DNA of 33,372 bases. Source: Planctomycetota bacterium (GTDB lineage Bacteria; Planctomycetota; Phycisphaerae; Sedimentisphaerales; Anaerobacaceae). The translations under genes were made by a program, and so were the position numbers. The stretch covers positions 1 to 33,372 of the forward strand of contig DUZJ01000035.1 in the NCBI GenBank assembly GCA_013349615.1, read 5' to 3'. Shown piece by piece: positions 15,665-24,392 of the stretch (its first letter is position 1; the number at the start of each line of letters is the position of its first letter). The notes under the pieces were generated by a model. That model did no database searches and was not told the origin of the DNA. It saw only the letters and a program-made list of their open reading frames with translations.

Positions 15665-16813
15665 TTATCCTACTTTAACCCAGGCTCTTTTCCTGTTACT
15701 GTTCATAACTGCTTCACATAAAGCAATCTCGCGAAGCCCGTCTTTGAATGTCGGGAAGGAAGCAGGGCCCGACCTGTCACCGGATATGTGTGCATATACT
15801 TCCTTAAACAACTGCTTGAAAGTGTCCGGGAATCCTTCATTATGGCCGCCGGGATAGTCGATTAGTGTTCTTGTCTCCGGATAAACCAGCGATGGATCTC
15901 TCATCATAACCTCATTATTGCCGTCGCGCCTGCCGATCCATATCTGGTTCGGCTTCTCCGACTCCCACGCAATTGATTGCTTCGAACCGTCCATCTCAAA
16001 ATAGAGCCTGTTCTTCCTCCCAGCCGCGACCTGATTGACCGTCATAACACCGCGGCCGTCATTTTCAAATCTAAACAGTACCGTCGCATAGTCCTCGGTA
16101 TTGATAGGCATATCTTCATAGTCTTCCGGCTGCAGCACTTTGCCCGCGTAGGTCTCGACGGGCTTTAACGGCTTCTTTCTTATCTTGTGAAATGTCGCAA
16201 AATCCGCGCAGACCTCCTTAATTCTAAGGCCGGTGACATACTCGATAAGGTCCATCCAGTGAGAGCCAATATCGGCAACGGCACGAGACTCACCGGACCG
16301 TTCCGGTTCCAACCGCCAGTTATAATCGATTTGGTAAAAAAGCCAATCCTGTAAATATGACCCTTGCACGGCGAAAATGTTACCTACATCGCCCTTTTCG
16401 ACCATCGTCCGAACCTGCCTCATCAGAGGATAGTAGCGAATATTGAAGTTGACCGCGTTTACAAGACCTTTCTTGTCTGCCAGCTCGACAAGCTCTTCAG
16501 CCTCAGCTACGCTAATCGCAAGAGGCTTTTCACAGATGACATGTTTGCCGGCCTCAAGTGTCTCTTTGGCCATCTCGTAGTGCAAATAGTTCGGCGAACA
16601 GATATGGACGGACTGAATGTCCCCCTTCTTCAGGAGTTGCTTATAATCACCATAATATTCTTCAATGCCAAGCGCTTCAGCTTTGGCCCTGGCGACCTCA
16701 TCGGAGCACTCAGCCAAAGCAGCAACATCGACACTTCCCAAACGCCGCAGCGCCTCAATATGAGCAGGCCCGATGAAGCCTGTACCTATAACTCCGACCT
16801 TTATTTTCCCCAT
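15665..16813 (-). CDS. Gfo/Idh/MocA family NAD(P)-dependent sugar dehydrogenase
   Basis: A 382-residue oxidoreductase with an N-terminal Rossmann fold ([14 protein letters not shown]), the EKPLAIS motif containing the family's conserved Lys, and the [10 protein letters not shown] helix with the catalytic His in the Gfo/Idh C-terminal domain. Members oxidise or reduce one hydroxyl of a sugar, cyclitol or glycoside. The start at 16813 is chosen over 16870 because the Rossmann strand begins right after it and GAGGGG lies 8 bases upstream. It is 86 bases downstream of the flavin oxidoreductase and 14 bases upstream of the TIM-barrel gene. Together with the latter it could run an oxidation-then-elimination (or epimerisation) sequence on a sugar. 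Confidence 0.9.
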   Translation of the reverse strand: MGKIKVGVIGTGFIGPAHIEALRRLGSVDVAALAECSDEVARAKAEALGIEEYYGDYKQLLKKGDIQSVHICSPNYLHYEMAKETLEAGKHVICEKPLAISVAEAEELVELADKKGLVNAVNFNIRYYPLMRQVRTMVEKGDVGNIFAVQGSYLQDWLFYQIDYNWRLEPERSGESRAVADIGSHWMDLIEYVTGLRIKEVCADFATFHKIRKKPLKPVETYAGKVLQPEDYEDMPINTEDYATVLFRFENDGRGVMTVNQVAAGRKNRLYFEMDGSKQSIAWESEKPNQIWIGRRDGNNEVMMRDPSLVYPETRTLIDYPGGHNEGFPDTFKQLFKEVYAHISGDRSGPASFPTFKDGLREIALCEAVMNSNRKRAWVKVG

Positions 16814-16899
16814 CTCAATGTCCCCTCGCTTCGAGAGTAATGCTTTCGATTGTCCCTGGATTTTTAACACTACATTTTATTTACCGGAATTGCCATTCT

Positions 16900-19017
16900 C
16901 TACAGTTCAACTCCTGTAGGCAAATTTGAAATCAATTCGTTATTGGCGTTTAGCATGACACCTTCTTCAATGACCAAAGCAGCATTTGCACCGTCCGTAA
17001 CAGCCCCTCTAAGATTATGAACTTTCTTGACATCACCAATCTTAGCTACTGTTAAACCTGCCTCCAGAAGACTTTCATATAAGTCATCATTAGGAACAAC
17101 TTTGGCCAAAACAACCGTATCGACTTTTACCATTGACCTCACGAAGTTACTATTGACAATAACCACCGTTCCATCCTTCTTGATTTCCAGGATGGAAGCG
17201 TTCGCAATGACAGTGACCGGATGAACGTATGTTTTACTTTTCAGGCCTTCGCCATTGCCGGATGCAAACCGTTTCATCATCACGTCCCGATGACAGGGTT
17301 CCATCCATTCTGCAAAGTCTTTGTTTTCGGTCACAATCGTGACTTTTTTCCCGGCGGTACCAAGTTTCTCGGCTGCGTCGGCGGCGCCGAAGTGATCGCC
17401 CCATATCAGCACGTTCTCGCCGCATTCTACCGGCTCCGCTTTGTCTTCGGGATAATATTCACACTTCTTATTCTTACATCGCAGGACATCTTCAAACGTA
17501 ACAACTAACGACAGTTCGATTCCCGGAATTTCAGGTTTGGCAACCTTACCGCCGCAGGCACAAAGTACAACATCGAAATCTTTGAGGTCTTTGGCTGTCG
17601 GCTCAGTACGATATTTGATTTCGACACCCAGCTTTTTCATCCGGCATCTGAGCCAGTCGGCATGCCAGCGCATCTTGTTTTTACCGGGCACCGTGCAGCA
17701 GTAAAGCATAGCCCCGCCCAGCTCGCCTGTACTTTCAAATATCGTGGCTTTGTGACCGCGAAGCGCCGAGATACGGGCTGCCTCCATTCCCGCAGGACCA
17801 CCTCCGATTATCGCCACTTTGCAGGATTTTTTAGCAGGCTGTAAATGTATGAATCGCTCATCTCCAATCGCAGGGTTAATGGCACAGCGCATGTCACGCT
17901 TTATCATCAAAGATTCCTGCCAGCAGCCGACAAGGCAGGAGATACACCGTCTGATATCCTCTTTTTTGCCTGTTTTTGCCTTGTTTGCCCAGTACGGATC
18001 GGCGATTAACTGTCGACTCATACCTACCATATCTGTTTTTCCCTCGGCTAATATCTTCTCGCAGTACTCCGGATTTCGTAACGAATGGCTGGTGATAACC
18101 GGGATTTTTACGTGTTTTTTGATTTCTTCTGCCGTATAGGTGTTCCATCCTTCGGGGTAATACATCGGGTCCATTACGGTTCCGGGCGATTCAAATATCC
18201 CCGCACTGATGTCAACGTAGGCCAAACCCATTTCTTCCATAAGCTCAGCCACCTTAACGCTTTCATCGAGTCTTCGTCCTCCCTCGATCCATTCATCGCC
18301 GGAATAGCGAATACCGAGAGGGAAATCCCTTCCGCATTTCATTTGTATTCGATTAACTATCTCCATCGTGAAACGCATCCTGTTGATAAAACTGCCGCCA
18401 AAGCGGTCATTTCGTTTATTCACAAAGGGGCTCATAAATTGTGCAATCAAGTAACCGTGAGCTCCGTGAAGTTCCACCGCGTCAAAGCCCGCCTGCTTGA
18501 CCCGCCAGGCAGCCTCACCAAATTTCTCAATCAAATCGTATATCTCCTCAACCGTCATGGCCCGAATCGTCTTGCCCTGGGCAATGCTCTCGGCATAAAT
18601 GACTTCATGGCCGGCAGAGCCGGGGACATCCAATACGTGGTCACTGGCGGACATCAAATTTTTGCGAGGCCAGGCAGCTTGTCGCCCGGGATGTTGTATT
18701 TGAACAGCACACTTTGCTCCGTAACGATGCATCGCTTCGGCAAGATGGGAAAGTCCCGGAATTAACGGGTCTTCATCAGCAGCCACACAAGTTACAGTCG
18801 GTCTTCCCGTCGCCTTATCAGGCGTTGTAGCACCAACAATGAGAAAACCGCAGCCACCCTTAGCAATTTGTTCATGATAGGTGATTACCCTCTGATTTAC
18901 AGAGCCATCGGCATTGGCAGAACTTATATCTGTCGGGACCATTGCTATCCTGTTGGGAATGACGATATCGCCGATTTGGATTGGAGTGAACAGGTTTGGA
19001 TAGTGTTTATTCCTCAT
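16900..19017 (-). CDS. NADH:flavin oxidoreductase of the 2,4-dienoyl-CoA reductase type (OYE barrel, Fe-S, FAD)
   Basis: A 705-residue multidomain flavoenzyme. Residues 1 to about 345 form an old-yellow-enzyme FMN barrel (NRIAMVPTD, VQIQHPGRQ, VELHGAHGYLIAQFMSP, NKRNDRFGGS). Cys358, Cys361, Cys365 and Cys378 (CISCLVGC...C) form the [4Fe-4S] site of this subfamily. From about residue 399 there is an FAD/NAD-binding domain (KVAIIGGGPAGMEAARI). The architecture equals E. coli FadH and trimethylamine or bile-acid-type reductases, which reduce an activated C=C bond. An operon with deoC, a Gfo/Idh dehydrogenase and a sugar isomerase suggests the substrate is an unsaturated keto-sugar or dehydrated sugar acid rather than a fatty acyl-CoA; this is inference. 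AAGGAG precedes the ATG by 9 bases; the gap from deoC is 25 bases. Confidence 0.92.
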   Translation of the reverse strand: MRNKHYPNLFTPIQIGDIVIPNRIAMVPTDISSANADGSVNQRVITYHEQIAKGGCGFLIVGATTPDKATGRPTVTCVAADEDPLIPGLSHLAEAMHRYGAKCAVQIQHPGRQAAWPRKNLMSASDHVLDVPGSAGHEVIYAESIAQGKTIRAMTVEEIYDLIEKFGEAAWRVKQAGFDAVELHGAHGYLIAQFMSPFVNKRNDRFGGSFINRMRFTMEIVNRIQMKCGRDFPLGIRYSGDEWIEGGRRLDESVKVAELMEEMGLAYVDISAGIFESPGTVMDPMYYPEGWNTYTAEEIKKHVKIPVITSHSLRNPEYCEKILAEGKTDMVGMSRQLIADPYWANKAKTGKKEDIRRCISCLVGCWQESLMIKRDMRCAINPAIGDERFIHLQPAKKSCKVAIIGGGPAGMEAARISALRGHKATIFESTGELGGAMLYCCTVPGKNKMRWHADWLRCRMKKLGVEIKYRTEPTAKDLKDFDVVLCACGGKVAKPEIPGIELSLVVTFEDVLRCKNKKCEYYPEDKAEPVECGENVLIWGDHFGAADAAEKLGTAGKKVTIVTENKDFAEWMEPCHRDVMMKRFASGNGEGLKSKTYVHPVTVIANASILEIKKDGTVVIVNSNFVRSMVKVDTVVLAKVVPNDDLYESLLEAGLTVAKIGDVKKVHNLRGAVTDGANAALVIEEGVMLNANNELISNLPTGVEL

Positions 19018-19042
19018 AGCATATAACTCCTTGTTTCGTCAA

Positions 19043-19732
19043 TTAGTTCGTTTTGCCTTCTCTTTTATAACATTCTTCCATAATGGTTTCCGTTCTTGTA
19101 GCGCCAAATCGTGTGCAGCCGGCTTCCCGGACCTTTTCAGCCATATCAAGGTCTCGTACTCCACCGGCGGCCTTGACCTGAACTTTTTCAGAAACTGTTT
19201 TCCGCATAAGCTGCAAATCTTCTAACGTCGCTCCGCCACTGCCGAAACCGGTCGAGGTCTTCACAAAATCAGCCCCCGCTTCCTCGGCAAGCGCTGCCGC
19301 AATCTGTTTAAGTTCGTCTGTAAGATAGCAGTTTTCCAAAATGACCTTGACCAAAACATCCTTACGATGGGCGGCATCTACCACAGCTTTGATGTCATTT
19401 TTAACATAATCAAAGTCGCCGCTTTTGAGCTTGCCGATGTTGATAACCATATCCAGTTCGACCACGCCGTCCTTTATGGCTTGTTCAGCCTCAAAAACTT
19501 TTGTTTCCGTCTTATTATATCCGTGCGGAAAGCCCAGGACAGTGGTTGCCTTGACACCGGAGCCTTTGAGTAGTTGTTTCACTAAAGCTAAAACAGAAGG
19601 GCTGCAACATACGGTGGCTACTTTGTACTTCCTGGCAATTTCACAGCCTTTGCGAATATCTTCTTCCGTCAACTCAGGACGTAACAAAGAATGGTCAATC
19701 ATCTTCGCAATATCCGCGCATTTGTAATTCAT
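19043..19732 (-). CDS. deoC: Deoxyribose-phosphate aldolase
   Basis: A 229-residue class I aldolase. The Schiff-base Lys is Lys158 in FVKTSTGFGSGGAT, the relay Lys is Lys188 in VKAAGGVR, and VELDMVINIGKL supplies the conserved Asp94. It would cleave 2-deoxyribose 5-phosphate, or a related deoxysugar phosphate, to glyceraldehyde 3-phosphate and acetaldehyde. The start at 19732 has GGAGG 7-8 bases upstream; a longer frame from 19792 has no family homology. It is the first gene of a tight run with the flavin oxidoreductase, Gfo/Idh dehydrogenase and sugar isomerase, not of a nucleoside-salvage operon (no deoA, deoB or deoD here). That hints at a catabolic role on a deoxysugar. Confidence 0.93.
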   Translation of the reverse strand: MNYKCADIAKMIDHSLLRPELTEEDIRKGCEIARKYKVATVCCSPSVLALVKQLLKGSGVKATTVLGFPHGYNKTETKVFEAEQAIKDGVVELDMVINIGKLKSGDFDYVKNDIKAVVDAAHRKDVLVKVILENCYLTDELKQIAAALAEEAGADFVKTSTGFGSGGATLEDLQLMRKTVSEKVQVKAAGGVRDLDMAEKVREAGCTRFGATRTETIMEECYKREGKTN

Positions 19733-20017
19733 AGAGTTTCCTCCGTAACTAAGATTGCCTTTATCGTTCTCAACATCAGCTATATCTTTCAAGCACTCTT
19801 GCCCGTTCGCAAGGCGTCAGCCGAGCAGCGGGGACTAACCTTTTTTGCGCGTCGACAATCATACACTTTTTGGTCCTGGAAGTCAAACGAAGTGTCTCCG
19901 GCCCTCGATAGTTGCCTCTGCCCCCACTATTAAGACCATATTCGCACCCTAAGGAGCAGAAATAGTCATAAAGAGGCCGTGGTTGGCCGCCATGGTTAAT
20001 TGTAACTTGGTTTCGAT

Positions 20018-22573
20018 TTATGGCTGGCTGCGCGGTTCTACACCAAGCAGGTGCCGCACGAAGAAATCCATACGTTGCCGGCTGACATAAGGTGTTTCAC
20101 CTACACCATGACCACGCCCCGGCACTATCAGCAGTTCGAAATCCTTGTCTGCTTTTATGAGCGCATCGACGACCTGCATAGTTGAGGCCGGGTCCACGTT
20201 CTTATCGAGTTCCCCGACGGTAAGCAGCAGTTTACCCTGTAGTTTGTGAGCTTGTGTTACGTTAGATTGTTCTTCGTAATGCGGCCCAATAGGCCAGCCC
20301 ATCCAGAGTTCGTTCCACCAGATTTTGTCCATTCGGTTATCGTGGCAGCCGCAGTCGGTAACTGCAACCTTATAGAAATCACCATGAGCCAATAGGGCAC
20401 GCAGCGCGCTTTGTCCACCCGCTGAACCGCCATAAATACCGACCCGTGCAAGATCCATGCAGGGACACTTCGCTGCAGCAGCCTTCATCCATAGAATACG
20501 GTCGTCAAAGCCAGAGTCGCCAAGGTTTTTCCAGCAAACATCATGAAATGCCTTTGAACGGTGCGAGGTACCCATGCCATCAATCTGCACAACAACAAAG
20601 CCAAGTTCAGCGATAGCGTGCTGGCGGGTTTGCAGACCGAATGATTTCGGAACGAACGCACCTTGTGGACCGGCATAAATCTGCTCGATTACCGGGTATT
20701 CGCGATTCGGGTCGAAATTGCTCGGACGGATGACAATTCCATAAATGTCCGTTTTACCGTCCCGGCCCTTTGCAACAAATCGTTCCGGTGGGCGCCAGCC
20801 GGTTTTCAGTAACGCAGACCAGTCGGCCCGTTCCAATTCGCAAATAAGTCTGCCATCGTTGGCATCGCGTAACTCAGTTATGGGCGGCTCATCGACCCGG
20901 GACCATCGGTCCAGGAAAAATCGGCGGTCCGGCGAAAACTCGATTCTATGTGTGCCGTTCCCTTCGGTCAGCACTACGAGACCTGAGCCATCCAGGCTCA
21001 CGCGACAGAAATGCACGTAGTAAGGGTCCTGCTCTTCTCGGATACCGCCGGCCCGAAACCAGATTTGTCGTTTGTCCTCATCTACACGCTCGACACCTCG
21101 TACGACCCACTCGCCTTGAGTAATTTGGTTTTTTACGCGGCCCGTTTCCGAATCATAAAGGTAGAGGTGGTTCCAGCCGTCGCGTTCAGACATCCAGATA
21201 ATTTCGTTCGTGTCGTCGAGATGATGGCTGAACTGCTTGAATGCGTAATCGATAAACGTCTTGCTCTGTTCATTGATGATGTCACGCGATTCGCCGGTCG
21301 TCGCGTCCACGCTTACGATGCGGAGTACCTGGTGACCGCGCTGGTTGTAGAGGAAGCTAAACCGGCTTGAGTCCGGCACCCAGCGAATCTTTGAAATGCT
21401 CCAGGGATTCGAGAAAAGTTCGTCCGAAATGGGAATTTCGCGCTCACGGACAACATTGAACAATTTGGGCTTACGAATGGCAATGGAGTCACCTGGTTTG
21501 GCATAAGAGAGCGTATGAAGTTTCGGCTGCAACTGCTCCTTGGGCGACGACTCGATGAGATGGATTTTTCTGTCATCGCCTTTTCGGGTACGCAGTGTGA
21601 CCAGCTTTTTGGAATCCGGCGACCAGTAAGGGCGTGGCGAATATGCGTCTTCTGCCGTGCCATCGCTGCTCAGTGCAATCTCATCGCCGTTTTCAAGCTT
21701 TCGCACATAAAGATTGTAATCTTTTATAAACGCAAGCCACTTGCCATCGGGCGATTCTCCTTGCGGTTTTACTGTCTTGGATTTTTTTTTGATAGTAGCT
21801 TTGTCAACACTATTAGCATCTATGGCAGCACTTCCAGCTTCTTCAGTGGCGACAAATACAGCTAAGGTCTTTCCGCCTTTGTCCGTTACCAGCCAGAAAT
21901 GTCCAACAAAAGTGTGCTGCTGATGCTGCTTGCCGGCGCCGATTGTAGTATAGTGACGTCGCTGCTTCTCATAGTCCAGCCAATAGACCTCAACATCGCC
22001 CGCAGTGCGGTTGATGAAGGTAATCGAAGTCTCATCACCGGACCGAATACTCGGACGCAGCTCAACGTGTGGCCGAAGAAAAGAGGTTGTCCGTTCGTCT
22101 TTTGGAACCTCCCGGACTTCATAGCTGCGCAAACTGCATTTCCACTGTTTGCCGCCACTTCTGAACTGTAGCTCTCCTATGGAGTCCTTACGGACTGCCC
22201 CGGACTCACTGAACTTCAGTTTGTCGATTGGTAGTCGGTCGGCCTGTATTTCTTTCCCGGCCGCTTGGGCAAGCGCCGTGGCAAGGCGCTCGTGGTCAAA
22301 CGCCGGTTCGCGTGTGCCGGTTTCTGCATTCACAAGTATAAACTCGCGTGCCTTACCAGCCAGGTCGTTGCGATACCAAAACTGGGTATTTCCCGCAAGC
22401 CAGTGGGGCTCGACCTGTTGCTTGAACACTTTATTGGCCGTGAGCTTGCGGAGATTAAATGCACGCTCATAGTCGGAACGGGCGCCTTGGGCGACGGCGT
22501 TATGAGCGGTAAACAGCGAAGCTGTGAGTACGGCAGCCTGGATAACAGTCTTCAGTTGAAAGGAAACTTTCAT
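20018..22573 (-). CDS. Secreted DPP-IV-type S9 peptidase with a VHL-like beta domain
   Basis: An 851-residue exported serine peptidase. It has a signal peptide (residues 1-29), then a segment at about 172-247 that strongly resembles the beta domain of the von Hippel-Lindau protein (RPSIRSGDETSITFINRT, VYWLDYEKQRRHYTTI and HTFVGHFWLVTD). A DPPIV N-terminal propeller region (about 270-600, with SPDGKWLAF and YWSPDSKKL blades) and the alpha/beta-hydrolase domain follow. The triad is Ser717 in YGGSAGG, Asp794 in ELDKNVDPAS and His822 in GRGHGVG. DPP-IV-like enzymes remove N-terminal dipeptides, often after proline. The insert is in the usual position before the propeller. AAAGGAGG precedes the ATG by 9 bases. 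The gene seems to stand alone, 285 bases before deoC. Confidence 0.92.
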   Translation of the reverse strand: MKVSFQLKTVIQAAVLTASLFTAHNAVAQGARSDYERAFNLRKLTANKVFKQQVEPHWLAGNTQFWYRNDLAGKAREFILVNAETGTREPAFDHERLATALAQAAGKEIQADRLPIDKLKFSESGAVRKDSIGELQFRSGGKQWKCSLRSYEVREVPKDERTTSFLRPHVELRPSIRSGDETSITFINRTAGDVEVYWLDYEKQRRHYTTIGAGKQHQQHTFVGHFWLVTDKGGKTLAVFVATEEAGSAAIDANSVDKATIKKKSKTVKPQGESPDGKWLAFIKDYNLYVRKLENGDEIALSSDGTAEDAYSPRPYWSPDSKKLVTLRTRKGDDRKIHLIESSPKEQLQPKLHTLSYAKPGDSIAIRKPKLFNVVREREIPISDELFSNPWSISKIRWVPDSSRFSFLYNQRGHQVLRIVSVDATTGESRDIINEQSKTFIDYAFKQFSHHLDDTNEIIWMSERDGWNHLYLYDSETGRVKNQITQGEWVVRGVERVDEDKRQIWFRAGGIREEQDPYYVHFCRVSLDGSGLVVLTEGNGTHRIEFSPDRRFFLDRWSRVDEPPITELRDANDGRLICELERADWSALLKTGWRPPERFVAKGRDGKTDIYGIVIRPSNFDPNREYPVIEQIYAGPQGAFVPKSFGLQTRQHAIAELGFVVVQIDGMGTSHRSKAFHDVCWKNLGDSGFDDRILWMKAAAAKCPCMDLARVGIYGGSAGGQSALRALLAHGDFYKVAVTDCGCHDNRMDKIWWNELWMGWPIGPHYEEQSNVTQAHKLQGKLLLTVGELDKNVDPASTMQVVDALIKADKDFELLIVPGRGHGVGETPYVSRQRMDFFVRHLLGVEPRSQP

Positions 22574-22687
22574 AGCTTGTATCCTCCTTTTACTGTTGAT
22601 ATTGAAGCCGAGACATCGAGCATTTAGTCAATTTCATTATAACAATGTTAGAGCACTCTTGCAAGAATACAGCGTCGGCCTAAAAGA

Positions 22688-22790
22688 TTAACCGCCGAGA
22701 ACGCCGAGAGCGCAGAGAATAAATTAGATATAAAATTCAAAACTCAAAACTATAGATTAAACTCGGCGGTCTCTGTGAGCTCGGCGGTAA
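22688..22790. repeat. Long inverted repeat (ACCGCCGAG ... CTCGGCGGT)
   Basis: The left arm at 22688-22718 (TTAACCGCCGAGAACGCCGA...GCAGAGA) and the right arm at about 22760-22790 (CTCGGCGGTCTCTGTGAG...CTCGGCGGTAA) are imperfect inverted copies around an AT-rich centre of roughly 45 bases. Related arms flank the palindrome at 366-480. Codon-free and AT-rich inside, it resembles a small non-autonomous palindromic element. Confidence 0.7.
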
Positions 22791-22848
22791 AAATTAATTT
22801 CAACTTTGGCCAAAGCCGGATTTCTTAGTTGCCTTTGAGCATAAACTC

Positions 22849-22876
22849 TTGACTATATGCAGGAATTAAGATAAAT
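22849..22876 (+). promoter_or_regulatory. Possible sigma-70-type promoter for the DegT aminotransferase cluster
   Basis: TTGACT and ATAAAT are spaced 16 bases apart, about 75 bases upstream of the ATG at 22950. The -10 match is partial and such pairs arise by chance in AT-rich DNA, so this is only a candidate. Confidence 0.25.
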
Positions 22877-22949
22877 GACATTGTAGCTGTGTTCGAGTCT
22901 AAGTATTAGCCCCGGTGTCTGCGGGAAAACAATTGGAAAGGGCACTAAA

Positions 22950-24224
22950 ATGGCAGATAAATTAGCAATCGACGGAGGTCCAAAGTCCGTAACCAACGAA
23001 TTGGTCGGCTGGCCGAATTTCGATAAAAAAACCATCAAGGCTGTAAAAGATGTCCTCAAGTCCGGCAAAGTTAATTACTGGACTGGTCCGAAGGGAATGG
23101 AATTCGAGAAGAAATTTGCAGCCTGGCAGGGCAGCAAATATGCCATCAGCGCATCAAGCGGCACCGCAGCCCTGCACATTGCGCTGAGCGCCCTGGGAAT
23201 CGGCCCCGGCGATGAAGTTATCGTGCCCAGTTACACCTTTATTGCCAGCAGCTTCTCAATCGTCCAGGCCGGGGCAATACCACGTTTTGCCGATGTTAAT
23301 ATCAATGACCATTGTATCAGCATCGAATCAGCAGAGAAGCTCGTCAACAAACGGACAAAGGCGATAATGCCGGTACACCTGTACGGCAATGTCTGCGATA
23401 TGGATAAGGTGCTTGCATTTGCAAAAAGGCACAATCTTTTCGTCATCGAGGACAATGCCGAGGCCGCCGGCGCGCTCTACAAGGGAAGAAAAACCGGCAC
23501 TATCGGTCACATCGCAGCTTGCAGCTTCTGCCAAAACAAGATATTTACAACCGGCGGCGAGGGTGGGATGGTAACCACCGACAATGAAGAGCTCGCCTGG
23601 CAGGCACGGAGCTTTCGTGACCACGGCTACGACGTCAAGCAGCGCCTGGGCCTGCTGGAGCTGGAACAGAAACTGCCCTACATCCATAACATGGTCGGAT
23701 GGAACTATCGCATGACCGAAATGCAGTCGGCCATCGGTCTTGCCGAGCTCGAACGGATTGACACGTGGAATCTGCCGAGGCGCAGACGCAACGCTCATAT
23801 CATAATCGATTCAATAAAAGATTTGCCCAGGGTCATTTTCGCCCCGGTCGATACAGAGGAGCGACGGAACGGCTGGTACGTTTTGGCATTTTCTCTGGAT
23901 ATTGAGAATATGAACTGTGACATAAATCAATTTGTTACTGCGGGCAGTGCGGAGGGCGCTCCCTGTTGGAGGGTCTTCTGGCCCCAGTGCCACACCGAGC
24001 GGGCATACCAGGAACATAATTCTTTCGGCAAAAGCGGTTTTCCATTCAAGTCTAAAGAGTACACAAATCCAGGGAGTGTCGATTACAATAAAGTTAACGT
24101 GCCCAACGCTATCTGGCACCAGAGCCATACGTTTACCTGTTTCGCATTTCCAACATACACAGAAGAAGATTGCACGCAGATAGGCAGCGCGCTGGCCAAG
24201 GTTATAAAGGCCTATTCAAAGTAG
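22950..24224 (+). CDS. DegT/DnrJ/EryC1/StrS-family PLP-dependent aminotransferase
   Basis: A 424-residue fold-type I enzyme. The PLP Schiff-base Lys is Lys197 in CSFCQNKIFTTGGEGGM, Asp168 (VIEDNAEAAG) would contact the pyridine nitrogen, and SSGTAALHIAL forms the phosphate-binding turn. Members transaminate keto-sugars or keto-cyclitols using glutamate or glutamine, or act as sugar dehydratases; with the Lys present, an aminotransferase is expected. A Gfo/Idh dehydrogenase following it recalls paired dehydrogenase/aminotransferase steps of aminosugar or aminocyclitol metabolism. GGAAAGGG lies upstream of the ATG. The stop codon TAG (24222-24224) is the left edge of a repeat element, so the original C terminus may have been altered. 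Confidence 0.9.
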   Translation: MADKLAIDGGPKSVTNELVGWPNFDKKTIKAVKDVLKSGKVNYWTGPKGMEFEKKFAAWQGSKYAISASSGTAALHIALSALGIGPGDEVIVPSYTFIASSFSIVQAGAIPRFADVNINDHCISIESAEKLVNKRTKAIMPVHLYGNVCDMDKVLAFAKRHNLFVIEDNAEAAGALYKGRKTGTIGHIAACSFCQNKIFTTGGEGGMVTTDNEELAWQARSFRDHGYDVKQRLGLLELEQKLPYIHNMVGWNYRMTEMQSAIGLAELERIDTWNLPRRRRNAHIIIDSIKDLPRVIFAPVDTEERRNGWYVLAFSLDIENMNCDINQFVTAGSAEGAPCWRVFWPQCHTERAYQEHNSFGKSGFPFKSKEYTNPGSVDYNKVNVPNAIWHQSHTFTCFAFPTYTEEDCTQIGSALAKVIKAYSK

Positions 24225-24370
24225 GGGCGGCCCCGTATGGCCGCCCTATCACTGATAATGAAAACGACACATCAGGGCGACATCATAACAAATCAGGGCA
24301 ACCACGCGGGGTTGCCCCTACATTGGGGGATATTGGGGATTGGTTCAAGACGATGACCAAAACAGACTGT
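24222..24370 (+). repeat. Orphan RAYT-derived twin-hairpin element
   Basis: This begins TAGGGGCGGCC, with hairpin GGGCGGCC/GGCCGCCC (24225-24232, 24239-24246). It continues to a second hairpin GGGCAACC/GGTTGCCC (24296-24303, 24310-24317) and then to sequence encoding LGDIGDWFKTMT, closely matching the internal part of the transposase at 32656-33237 (LGDILNWFKTMT). It is thus a piece of a transposase gene plus its hairpins, standing alone between two sugar genes. It supplies the stop codon of the aminotransferase. Confidence 0.85.
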
Positions 24371-24392
24371 TAAGGAAATAAGGATTGTTATT

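Larger units (their letters stand above)
22574..22949. other. Intergenic region between divergent gene clusters
   Basis: This 376-base gap separates the divergent peptidase and aminotransferase genes and must hold promoters for both. It contains an inverted repeat (separate entry) and, closer to the aminotransferase, a sigma-70-like pair TTGACT (22849-22854) and ATAAAT (22871-22876) with 16 bases between them, which is only weak evidence. No small gene or RNA was recognised. Confidence 0.5.
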
